Below are positions 1 through 6,363 of a DNA stretch of 17,710 nt, in pieces (the first letter of the stretch is position 1; every line of letters starts with the position of its first letter). Where the stretch lies: positions 1 to 17,710 of the forward strand of contig CAZNYN010000041.1 in NCBI GenBank assembly GCA_964577295.1, read 5' to 3'. This stretch comes from CAZNYN01 sp964577295 (GTDB lineage Bacteria; Synergistota; Synergistia; Synergistales; Synergistaceae). The notes under the pieces are model-generated. The model saw nothing but the letters and a program-made list of their open reading frames with translations. It did no database searches and had not been told where the DNA came from. A program made the position numbers and the translations under genes.

Positions 1-47
1 TTAACGGGCTGAGAACCCGCCGTCCTGGGCCCCTAGACGAAGGGACC
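1..47 (-). tRNA. tRNA-Glu (anticodon CTC), partial, cut by the window edge
   Basis: Read on the minus strand, the acceptor 5' arm GGTCCCT is followed by T-C, a D arm with GTCT pairing to GGAC, and a five-pair anticodon stem (outer pair G-T). The loop is TTCTCAG, which gives anticodon CTC and reads the glutamate codon GAG. The D-arm sequence is typical of bacterial tRNA-Glu. The T arm and 3' acceptor lie beyond base 1. It follows tRNA-Gln after only 17 bases with no promoter between, so the two are probably co-transcribed. Confidence 0.9.
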
Positions 48-64
48 ACATCGCATATCTGATA

Positions 65-138
65 TGGCTGGGGTACCAGGATTCGAACCTAGATTACCTG
101 ATCCAGAGTCAGGCGTGCTGCCGTTGCACCATACCCCA
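65..138 (-). tRNA. tRNA-Gln (anticodon CTG), complete, CCA encoded
   Basis: On the minus strand the 5' acceptor TGGGGTA (132-138) pairs fully with TACCCCA (69-75). Discriminator G and an encoded CCA (65-67) follow. The anticodon stem CCTGA/TCAGG closes the loop CTCTGGA, giving anticodon CTG for glutamine codon CAG. The T arm contains the usual GGTTCGAATCC. It is the first gene of a Gln-Glu tRNA unit driven by the promoter at 185-212. Confidence 0.96.
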
Positions 139-150
139 AAACGGCCCAAG

Positions 151-169
151 ATGAACTAAGAAAGTTCAT
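151..169 (-). repeat. Inverted repeat in the tRNA leader
   Basis: A perfect 6-bp inverted repeat, ATGAAC (151-156) and GTTCAT (164-169), has a 7-base loop. It lies in the roughly 40-base transcribed leader between the promoter and tRNA-Gln. The stem is A/T-rich and short, so it may be a processing landmark or chance. No T-run follows, so it is not a terminator. Confidence 0.4.
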
Positions 170-184
170 ACATGACAAGAGAAG

Positions 185-212
185 ATTATATAGTATTTTT
201 TGCGAATGTCAA
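185..212 (-). promoter_or_regulatory. Consensus sigma-70 promoter for the Gln-Glu tRNA unit
   Basis: On the minus strand, TTGACA (212-207) and TATAAT (190-185) are both perfect consensus hexamers with a 16-base spacer. The predicted start is near 178, about 40 bases before tRNA-Gln. A full match is what one expects for a strongly expressed stable-RNA gene. Confidence 0.9.
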
Positions 213-270
213 CCTGTGATGTAAATTTTTGTGCGCAAAAGATCTCAGCAGGGCCAAACTCTCCTTTATA

Positions 271-879
271 CTACAGTACCAGGTTGATGAAGTTCCACAT
301 GAGTTTAAAGCCGTAGAATATTATGACGGCTCCGCATGTTATGTTTATTATTTTCATTGTGCGGTCGGTAAATCTTGCGCTGAACAGGTTTATTACGATG
401 CTGATTCCCGAAAACCACAGGCATGAGGCGGAGGCGACGCCCCACATGAACATTGCTGCCGCCGAATCGGGCAGAGACGCGCGGAATGCGCCAAGCATCA
501 TTGTGCCGTCTATAAGGGCCTGAGGGTTAAACCATGTTACCACGCAGGCGGAAGTGATAACTTTTCCTATCGGGATGTTCACATCTTTTTCCTGCATGGA
601 AGCGTCTGCCTTTATCAGTGAGTATCCTATGTATATGACAATAAGACTTCCTATCAGCAGTACGGCCATAGTAATAAGCTGTGAACGTTCCATAATTGCT
701 CCTATGCCGAAAAAACAGGCAAGAGCAAGTGTAACGTCAAAAAATATTACAATAAGGGCCGTAAGCATAACTCTGCTTTTTTTCTGTGTCATGGCCGTAT
801 TTATCACAAACAAATTCTGAAGCCCGATCGGTGCGACATAAGCAAGCCCCATAGTCAGCCCCTGCAAAAAGTATTCCAT
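271..879 (-). CDS. LysE/ArgO-family amino-acid exporter
   Basis: A small inner-membrane protein of about 202 residues, the usual size of the LysE superfamily, which exports amino acids such as lysine, arginine or related compounds by proton exchange. The N-terminal helix carries A-P-I-G-L-Q-N (residues 16-22), matching the family's P-G-x-x-N signature. About five to six hydrophobic segments follow, with a charged cytoplasmic patch in the middle (KADASMQEKD). I chose ATG at 879: AAGGA stands about ten bases upstream, while the in-frame GTG at 888 sits almost on top of that site. The gene has its own promoter (925-952) and is transcribed away from rnj. I see no convincing terminator behind it, so some read-through into the tRNAs 60 bases on is possible. 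The substrate cannot be told from sequence. Confidence 0.85.
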   Translation of the reverse strand: MEYFLQGLTMGLAYVAPIGLQNLFVINTAMTQKKSRVMLTALIVIFFDVTLALACFFGIGAIMERSQLITMAVLLIGSLIVIYIGYSLIKADASMQEKDVNIPIGKVITSACVVTWFNPQALIDGTMMLGAFRASLPDSAAAMFMWGVASASCLWFSGISIVINLFSARFTDRTMKIINITCGAVIIFYGFKLMWNFINLVL

Positions 880-1189
880 GCTACACACATCCTTAATTAT
901 TTTATATATCGGTGCAAAAAACGAATTATAGGGTATCTGAAATAAAAGTCAATTGTCTATGCCGTTTCATCCGTTTATTCAGAAAAGAGAAACCTTCTGC
1001 ACAATCGAAGCGCGGAAACCACATACGCGCGTCTGAAGAAAGAATCTGCGCTCTTTGCAGTTTGATATATAAATATGTCTGCAATTAATTTTTTTAATAA
1101 AGCGAAAGTGATTAGTCAGAATATATCATAAACGTGTAGCCCTCAGTCTCATTAAGTGGTACGATAGAGAGTGGGAGGGAGTTGTTTTT
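880..1189. other. Divergent intergenic region between the exporter and rnj
   Basis: About 310 bases without a credible reading frame. It holds the exporter promoter (925-952, minus), a 5-bp GCGCG/CGCGC inverted repeat (1010-1014 with 1026-1030), and an inverted repeat TTGCAG/CTGCAA (1055-1060 with 1079-1084) followed by seven T (1089-1095). For rnj I find no pair of good plus-strand hexamers. TATCAT at 1124-1129 is a fair -10 but has no matching -35. The rnj ribosome site is GGAGG at 1174-1178. Confidence 0.6.
925..952 (-). promoter_or_regulatory. Sigma-70 promoter for the LysE-family exporter
   Basis: On the minus strand, TTGACT (952-947, five of six consensus bases) is followed after 16 bases by a perfect TATAAT (930-925). 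The predicted start near 918 leaves a leader of about 38 bases before the ATG at 879. Confidence 0.82.
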
Positions 1190-2914
1190 ATGCAGCTTGG
1201 TGAAAAGAAAAAGTATAGACAAAAACGCAAAAGTACGTCCTCCGGGGAACTGAGGATTATACCTCTCGGAGGTCTTGGCGAGATAGGCAAAAATCTCACC
1301 GCCTTTTGTTTTGCGGACGATATTATCGTTGTGGACTGCGGTCTGAAATTCCCGGAAGAGGATATGCTGGGGATTGATTTTGTAATACCGGACGTACAAT
1401 ATTTGACAGACAACAGAGAAAAAATAAAAGCCATATTTATCACACACGGACATGAGGACCACATAGGAGCTCTTCCGTTTGTGTTGCCGCGCCTTGATGT
1501 GCCCCTATATTGCTCCCGCCTTACGGCAGGGCTTATAGACAATAAAATGGTTGATGCAAAGACGAAATATAAGCCAAAGTACAATATCGTCTCTCAGGGA
1601 GACATAGTCGAAGCAGGAATTTTTACGGTGGAATTTATTCCTGTAAGCCATTCCATTCCTGATTCCATGGCTCTTGCCATAAAAACTCCTCTGGGTACAG
1701 TGGTGCATACAGGTGACTTTAAACTCGATCCGACTCCTATAGATGGAATATGTACGGATTACAGCGCATTTGCGCGCCTTGGGCAAGAGGGAGTCCTTCT
1801 GATGATGTCCGACTCCACAAATATAGAAAAGAGCGGAGTCACACCTTCCGAAAAAACAGTCGGGCAGACATTTGAGAGGCTCTTCCGTCTTTATAAGGAC
1901 AAGCGCATTGTCATTGCCACTTTTGCAAGTAATCTCCATCGTGCTCAGCAGGTTATAAATACGGCAGGCAGATTCAACAGAAAGGTTGTCCTTATAGGGC
2001 GAAGTATGCTGGCTAATATAGAGCTTGCTCAGAAGCTTGGCTATATTTCGATACCTGAAGGAATTATCGTAACATGGCAGGAAGCCGAGCTCATGTCGGA
2101 AAACAGGGTTGTTGTCCTGACCACGGGAAGCCAGGGAGAGCCTTTCTCGGGACTGGTTATGATGAGCAGAGGCACTCACCGCATGGTCAAACTTGGGGCA
2201 AAGGACCTTGTCGTTATCTCCGCGACTCCGATACCGGGCAACGAAAAACTTGTGAGCCAAACGGTAAATAGGCTCTTTGCGTGCGGCTGTGAAGTTATAT
2301 ATTCCAGGGACGAAAAAATTCACGTTTCCGGACATGCCTCTCGTGACGAGCTCACAATATTGCTCAGCATTGTAAAACCGAAATTCTTCATGCCTGTTCA
2401 CGGGGAGTATCGCCACTTAGTCCGGCATGCTCAGTTGGCGAGGGAGATGGGAGTTCCTGCCCGCAATGTCTTTGTTCTGCAAAACGGAGACGTCCTGACA
2501 TTCAAAAGCCCTAACAAAGCCGATGCGGAGACAAGGGTTCCGTCGGGAGCCGTGCTCATTGACGGAATTGCTCTCGGAGGTTTTGAAGGAAGTATACTGC
2601 GTGAACGCAGGGAACTTTCCGAAAACGGTCTTGTTGTTGTATCGGCCGTTTTGGATTCTTCTTCTCACCTTGCAGCGCCCGTTCAGATACAGACGCGCGG
2701 AAGCGTTTTTTCGTCAGAAGACGGAGACACGTTCAGAGAGCTTGAAAAGGCCGTGGTTACGGCTCTTGAGCAGTTCTCCAGGATGCCTGGTGCGAAGAAC
2801 GAAACATTGCCTACAGAGATAAGAAAGAGGATACGTGAGGTTTTCGGGCGTTCTTCCAGGAATTACCCGACGATAGTTCCTCTAATATCATGGATTGACT
2901 CTTGCAGGGAATAA
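1190..2914 (+). CDS. rnj: Ribonuclease J
   Basis: A 574-residue metallo-beta-lactamase/beta-CASP ribonuclease that degrades and matures RNA in the cytoplasm, with 5'-to-3' exonuclease and endonuclease activity known for the family. Visible in order: the zinc site H-G-H-E-D-H (86-91), a further zinc His in P-V-S-H (154), H-T-G-D (D176), S-D-S-T-N (207-211), then the beta-CASP part with T-G-S-Q-G-E-P (312-318), H-V-S-G-H-A (378-383) and H-G-E-Y-R-H-L (404-410). The C-terminal 120 residues match the small RNase J domain. Length fits the family (about 555) plus a short basic, probably disordered N-terminus (residues 6-18). ATG 1190 has GGAGG eleven bases upstream. All metal ligands expected are present, so it should be active. 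It appears monocistronic or leads into the operon behind it: no U-tailed terminator separates them. Confidence 0.97.
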   Translation: MQLGEKKKYRQKRKSTSSGELRIIPLGGLGEIGKNLTAFCFADDIIVVDCGLKFPEEDMLGIDFVIPDVQYLTDNREKIKAIFITHGHEDHIGALPFVLPRLDVPLYCSRLTAGLIDNKMVDAKTKYKPKYNIVSQGDIVEAGIFTVEFIPVSHSIPDSMALAIKTPLGTVVHTGDFKLDPTPIDGICTDYSAFARLGQEGVLLMMSDSTNIEKSGVTPSEKTVGQTFERLFRLYKDKRIVIATFASNLHRAQQVINTAGRFNRKVVLIGRSMLANIELAQKLGYISIPEGIIVTWQEAELMSENRVVVLTTGSQGEPFSGLVMMSRGTHRMVKLGAKDLVVISATPIPGNEKLVSQTVNRLFACGCEVIYSRDEKIHVSGHASRDELTILLSIVKPKFFMPVHGEYRHLVRHAQLAREMGVPARNVFVLQNGDVLTFKSPNKADAETRVPSGAVLIDGIALGGFEGSILRERRELSENGLVVVSAVLDSSSHLAAPVQIQTRGSVFSSEDGDTFRELEKAVVTALEQFSRMPGAKNETLPTEIRKRIREVFGRSSRNYPTIVPLISWIDSCRE

Positions 2915-2919
2915 AACTT

Positions 2920-2948
2920 TTGAATGTGCTTTATTCTCTGCATATAAT
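2920..2948 (+). promoter_or_regulatory. Sigma-70 promoter for the envelope operon
   Basis: TTGAAT (2920-2925, five of six bases) and a perfect TATAAT (2943-2948) stand 17 bases apart. They begin only six bases after the rnj stop codon. The predicted start is near 2955, giving a leader of about 115 bases before the ATG at 3071. This is the only strong promoter I find ahead of the 14-gene run. Confidence 0.85.
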
Positions 2949-2974
2949 GTTATAAAATACATAATCGTGCCAAT

Positions 2975-3015
2975 GTGCGGCGGCAGCCATTAGGCTCTGT
3001 TGTCTGCCGCCGTGT
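2975..3015 (+). promoter_or_regulatory. GC-rich hairpin in the operon leader
   Basis: CGGCGGCAG (2978-2986) pairs perfectly with CTGCCGCCG (3004-3012). Three G-T wobbles extend the stem outward to 2975/3015. The loop is 17 bases. A competing small hairpin AGCC-ATTA-GGCT (2985-2996) uses part of the same strand, so two folds are possible. No T-run follows, so it does not look like a standard intrinsic terminator. By position it would fold near the 5' end of the operon transcript. It might protect the 5' end, act as an attenuator, or weakly terminate rnj read-through. Confidence 0.65.
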
Positions 3016-3070
3016 GCTTGACGGATAGAATTTGTAAATCTGAGAAATATATGACGAGGAGAGATTTTTG

Positions 3071-4699
3071 ATGTCTGTAAGCTCATTACTCCAAATATTC
3101 GCAGGAGTGGGTGTTCTTGTTTACGGAATAATAATTATGGGGGAGGCTCTTCAGGCAATAGCCGGAGACAGACTCAGAAAGCTTATCGCGTCTCTTACAG
3201 GCACGCCTGTAAAGGGACTTCTTATCGGTACACTTGTTACCAGTATTCTTCAAAGCAGCAGCGCCACAACGGTAATGGTCGTAAGCTTTGTGGATGCCGG
3301 CTTTATGACGTTAATACAAGCTATAGGCGTAATATTGGGAGCCAATATCGGAACTACCGTCACTGCTCAGCTCATAGCTTTTAAAGTAACAGACGTTGCT
3401 TATCTTTGCGCTGTTGTCGGAGCTGCTACATGTATCCTCTGCAAAAAAAAGCGGAACAAGCAGATAGGCGTAGGACTTGTAGGTTTCGGACTTCTCTTTA
3501 TAGGCATGGAGATGATGCAGGCACCTATGGTGTTTATCAAAACCCGGCCCGACCTTGTCACAGTATTCGGAGACCATCTATTCCTTGCTTTTATAGCCGG
3601 TCTTGCCATAACTCTTCTTGTACAGTCAAGCTCTGCAACAGTGGGTCTTACCATGGCAGTTGCCGCGCAGGGTGTTGTTCCTCTTGAGACAGCAATCGCT
3701 GTTATTTTCGGAGACAATATAGGTACCACCATTACCGCGGTAATAGCATCGCTGGGCGCGAACCGATCCGCCAAACAAGCTGCCGCGGCACACGTTATGA
3801 TAAAGGTGTTGGGAACTGTTGTTATGTTCACAATACTTCCTTTCTATACGGATCTTGTCATGATGACGGCAAACGATATATCCAGGCAGGTTGCCAATGC
3901 TCATACAATATTCAACGTGGTTATAGCTCTTCTCTTCCTGCCGTTTGTAAAACCTTATGCGGCATTTATCAGAAAAATAATACCGGATGAGCCCGGACAT
4001 GAAGAAATAGGTGCGAAGTATCTGAACCCGTCACTTATAACAGCTTCATCTGCCGCGGCTGTGGAAGCTGTACGCAAAGAGATGATTCGTCTTGCATGGC
4101 TCTCTCTTCGTATGATCAGGAACTGTCATTCACTCTTTATGACCAATGACGATAAACTTGCCGATGATGTCATGAGGACTGAGCAGAACGTAAACGAACT
4201 TACACACGATATCGTCAGGTACACCACAGAGCTCGGGCAGACGGGACTTTCGCACGACCTGTCTTTGCTGCTTAATTCCTGCACAAGCGGAGTCGGTGAT
4301 ATAGAGCGAATGGGAGACCATGCGACAAATCTTGTCGAAATGTATCAGTTTCTGCAGGATCACAAACTGCAGTTTACGGGGAAGGCTTTGGCCGAGTGCG
4401 ATGAGATGTTCAATCTTGTAATATCTACGATACAAAAGAGCATTGAGGCGCTTGAGACTGAAAACCCCGTACTGGCAAAGCAGGTTGTTGATCTTGAGGA
4501 CAGAATAGACTGTATGGAAAAAACCCTCAGAGCGCAGCACATAGCGCGCCTTAATGCCGGCGGCTGCTCTCCCGGTGCAGGCGTTGTCTTTATAGATATA
4601 CTGAGCAATCTTGAAAGAGTGGGAGACCATGCTCATAATCTGGCAATGGTGGTTTTTGATATAGAAAGAATGCACAAACGCAGTGCAGCTGACAAATAA
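3071..4699 (+). CDS. Na+/phosphate cotransporter with C-terminal PhoU-like domain
   Basis: A 542-residue inner-membrane protein that takes up inorganic phosphate with sodium (Na/Pi-cotransporter family, PF02690 type, like bacterial YjbB/NptA). The two inverted repeats of the family are clear: Q-S-S-S-A-T at 61-66 and 185-190, each followed by a G-x-N-I-G-T-T motif (90-96 and 214-220). Several hydrophobic helices run to about residue 302. From about 330 on is a soluble, helical PhoU-like domain, with its two metal-binding-type motifs D-I-E-R-M-G-D-H (410-417) and N-L-E-R-V-G-D-H (513-520). ATG 3071 is preferred over the TTG one codon earlier because GAGGAG (3056-3061) then has normal spacing. 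It is the first gene of the operon. Phosphate regulation is possible but I see no Pho box. YjbB homologues can also export phosphate. Confidence 0.93.
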   Translation: MSVSSLLQIFAGVGVLVYGIIIMGEALQAIAGDRLRKLIASLTGTPVKGLLIGTLVTSILQSSSATTVMVVSFVDAGFMTLIQAIGVILGANIGTTVTAQLIAFKVTDVAYLCAVVGAATCILCKKKRNKQIGVGLVGFGLLFIGMEMMQAPMVFIKTRPDLVTVFGDHLFLAFIAGLAITLLVQSSSATVGLTMAVAAQGVVPLETAIAVIFGDNIGTTITAVIASLGANRSAKQAAAAHVMIKVLGTVVMFTILPFYTDLVMMTANDISRQVANAHTIFNVVIALLFLPFVKPYAAFIRKIIPDEPGHEEIGAKYLNPSLITASSAAAVEAVRKEMIRLAWLSLRMIRNCHSLFMTNDDKLADDVMRTEQNVNELTHDIVRYTTELGQTGLSHDLSLLLNSCTSGVGDIERMGDHATNLVEMYQFLQDHKLQFTGKALAECDEMFNLVISTIQKSIEALETENPVLAKQVVDLEDRIDCMEKTLRAQHIARLNAGGCSPGAGVVFIDILSNLERVGDHAHNLAMVVFDIERMHKRSAADK

Positions 4700-4714
4700 A
4701 GAGGTGTAGGCAAT

Positions 4715-5524
4715 ATGAACTATGAAGTAATAATACTTGGGTTAATACAGGGATTTACGGAATTTCTGCCGGTGAGCAGCTCGGGACATTTGGCTCTTGC
4801 CCAAATTTTCATGGGTACGCAGAATCCTCCTCTTTCCTATGACCTCTTGCTCCACGTAGCTACAACCGCGGCTACAATAATATTTTTCTTCTTTGATATT
4901 ATCGGACTTCTGGTTCAGTGGGTCAAAGGAATATTCATCAAGGGCGAAAGAGCATCGGAAGGTTGGAATACAGGGTGGGCTGTTGCAGCAGGTACTGTTA
5001 TAACGGGAATTATAGGCATTACCCTCAAAGATTTTGCGGAGATGGCGGTGCAGAACTCGCTTATTGTCTCACTTGGGCTGATATTTACAGGAACGATCCT
5101 TATTGCAAGCTCATTCCTCAAAACCGGGCTCGGAAGAGTCAGGCCTATTGACGGCGTTTTTGTGGGAATTGCTCAGGGAATAGCTGTGCTTCCGGGTGTA
5201 TCCCGTTCGGGGATGACCATAATATCAGGCCTTACCGTAGGACTTGGCAAGGAAGAGGCTTTCAGATTCTCGTTTCTCCTCTCGATACCGGCCATACTGG
5301 GCGCAACTCTCATTCAGTCCATGGAAGTAGGAGGTTGGAATGTCTTTGTTTCCTCACTTCCCGATCAGTGGTATCTCGGAGTTGTGGCATCCTTTATAAG
5401 CGGATTCGCATCTCTTGTGATTTTAAAGAAAATAGTTATAACTTCAAGGTGGTGGATGTTCGGCATATACTGCCTTATCATTGGCGGAGCTGCTCTTGTC
5501 ACCACATATCTGGGGGTATGGTAA
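4715..5524 (+). CDS. uppP: Undecaprenyl-diphosphate phosphatase (BacA/UppP)
   Basis: A 269-residue integral membrane phosphatase, exactly the family length. It recycles the lipid carrier for peptidoglycan and other wall polymers by removing one phosphate from undecaprenyl diphosphate. Seen directly: the first active-site motif Q-G-F-T-E (12-16) running into S-S-S-G-H (21-25), and the second motif L-P-G-V-S-R-S-G-M-T (159-168). These correspond to the (E/Q)-x-x-x-E and P-G-x-S-R-S-x-x-T signatures with the catalytic Arg and Ser. About eight hydrophobic helices are visible. It lies 15 bases after the phosphate transporter with RBS AAAGAGGTG. Pairing a phosphate importer with an enzyme that releases phosphate at the membrane is suggestive but unproven. 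It also gives bacitracin tolerance in known bacteria. Confidence 0.97.
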   Translation: MNYEVIILGLIQGFTEFLPVSSSGHLALAQIFMGTQNPPLSYDLLLHVATTAATIIFFFFDIIGLLVQWVKGIFIKGERASEGWNTGWAVAAGTVITGIIGITLKDFAEMAVQNSLIVSLGLIFTGTILIASSFLKTGLGRVRPIDGVFVGIAQGIAVLPGVSRSGMTIISGLTVGLGKEEAFRFSFLLSIPAILGATLIQSMEVGGWNVFVSSLPDQWYLGVVASFISGFASLVILKKIVITSRWWMFGIYCLIIGGAALVTTYLGVW

Positions 5525-5773
5525 GTGGCTGCCAAATCTGGAACTTTGAGATGGGGAATAATATTTCTTTGCATGATTCTTGGGACTTGGGCCGGATTCT
5601 ACTGCCAAAGAATCCCTGCTGTTTCCGGAGTATTTAAAAATGTTGTGGATTTTTCCTTTGATATCAATCAAATTGATATTGTTATGGCCAGATTCGGCTT
5701 CTTTTTTGCATTGAAGCTGAACCTTGGGACTCTTTTGGGGGCTCTTTTGGGAATATGGGCTGCCAGAAAATAG
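5525..5773 (+). CDS. Small membrane protein, DUF4321 type
   Basis: An 82-residue protein with two hydrophobic segments (about 9-27 and 58-79) and a soluble middle of about 30 residues. The final K-L-N-L-G-T-L-L-G-A-L-L-G-I-W stretch is characteristic of the uncharacterised DUF4321 family as I know it, which often sits beside maf. No enzyme motif is visible. GTG 5525 directly follows the TAA of uppP (no gap), with a GGGGG run about nine bases upstream inside uppP as the likely ribosome site, so translation is probably coupled. It overlaps maf by 19 bases. Function unknown. The context suggests an envelope role or a partner of UppP. Confidence 0.8.
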   Translation: MAAKSGTLRWGIIFLCMILGTWAGFYCQRIPAVSGVFKNVVDFSFDINQIDIVMARFGFFFALKLNLGTLLGALLGIWAARK

Positions 5774-6363
5774 AACATTTTATATTGGCGTCTGCAAGCC
5801 CAAGACGTATCGAGCTGCTAAGTGAGCTTGGATGGTACTTTACCGTGATGCCGTCAACGTCGGACGAGGTAATATTGTGCGGAGAACGGCCGGAAGATAC
5901 GGCATGCCGCCTTGCTGATATGAAAGCATCGGATATCGCTGCTAAACGCCCAGGTGAATGGGTTGTAGGCGCTGACACTTTAGTTGCCCTCGGTGATACC
6001 GCTCTTGGCAAGCCAAAGGATGTGAGTGACGCGATATCGATGGTTGGTATGCTTCAAGGACGGACGCACCGCGTTATCACAGCGGTTGCGGTTATCTCTC
6101 CCAAAGGCGAAAAGCGCGTTGATTACGAAACGACGCACGTCACCTTCAGACCTCTTTCGAACGAGGATACATCTGCGTATGTAGCTTTGGGAGAAAGTCT
6201 TGACAAGGCAGGAGCTTATGCCATTCAAGGAAGAGGAATGCTTCTAGTGGAGAAAATTGACGGATGTTATTTTAATGTGGTCGGCCTCCCCGTGCAGAAG
6301 TTAAGTGCCATACTTACAGAGCTGGGCCTGCCTCTGAGAGAACAATGGAGGATGTGCAAATGA
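5755..6363 (+). CDS. maf: Maf nucleoside-triphosphate pyrophosphatase (dTTP/UTP type)
   Basis: A 202-residue cytoplasmic house-cleaning enzyme that hydrolyses (d)NTPs to the monophosphate and pyrophosphate. Maf motifs in order: A-S-A-S-P-R-R (12-18), G-A-D-T (72-75, D74 the likely catalytic acid), G-K-P-K-D (85-89), G-R-T-H (102-105), A-G-A-Y-A-I-Q-G (152-159) and N-V-V-G-L-P (174-179). The A-I-Q-G motif with its Gln is the version found in the dTTP/UTP-specific (YhdE-like) subgroup, not the YceF type. ATG 5755 is the only reasonable start, inside the end of the DUF4321 frame. Its last codons hold the ribosome site of the next gene, with which it shares ATGA. In other bacteria maf is linked to septum and cell-shape genes, which fits here. 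Confidence 0.95.
   Translation: MGCQKIEHFILASASPRRIELLSELGWYFTVMPSTSDEVILCGERPEDTACRLADMKASDIAAKRPGEWVVGADTLVALGDTALGKPKDVSDAISMVGMLQGRTHRVITAVAVISPKGEKRVDYETTHVTFRPLSNEDTSAYVALGESLDKAGAYAIQGRGMLLVEKIDGCYFNVVGLPVQKLSAILTELGLPLREQWRMCK
6347..6352 (+). promoter_or_regulatory. Shine-Dalgarno site that fixes the DUF5693 start
   Basis: GGAGGA lies within the last codons of maf, seven bases before ATG 6360. The in-frame ATG at 6345 is just upstream of this site and so cannot use it. The later ATG is therefore the start. Confidence 0.8.

Noticed and set aside
226..240. Terminator for the LysE-family gene
   Set aside because: TTTTG/CAAAA is only a 5-bp, A/T-rich stem. Not convincing in either direction.
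1505..2416. 303-codon open frame on the minus strand inside rnj
   Set aside because: It lies wholly opposite a gene with all RNase J motifs, has no recognisable domain or ribosome site, and is explained as a shadow frame.
2975..3015. Intrinsic terminator of rnj
   Set aside because: The stem is strong but no T-run follows, and a good promoter lies between rnj and the hairpin, so a leader element is the better reading.
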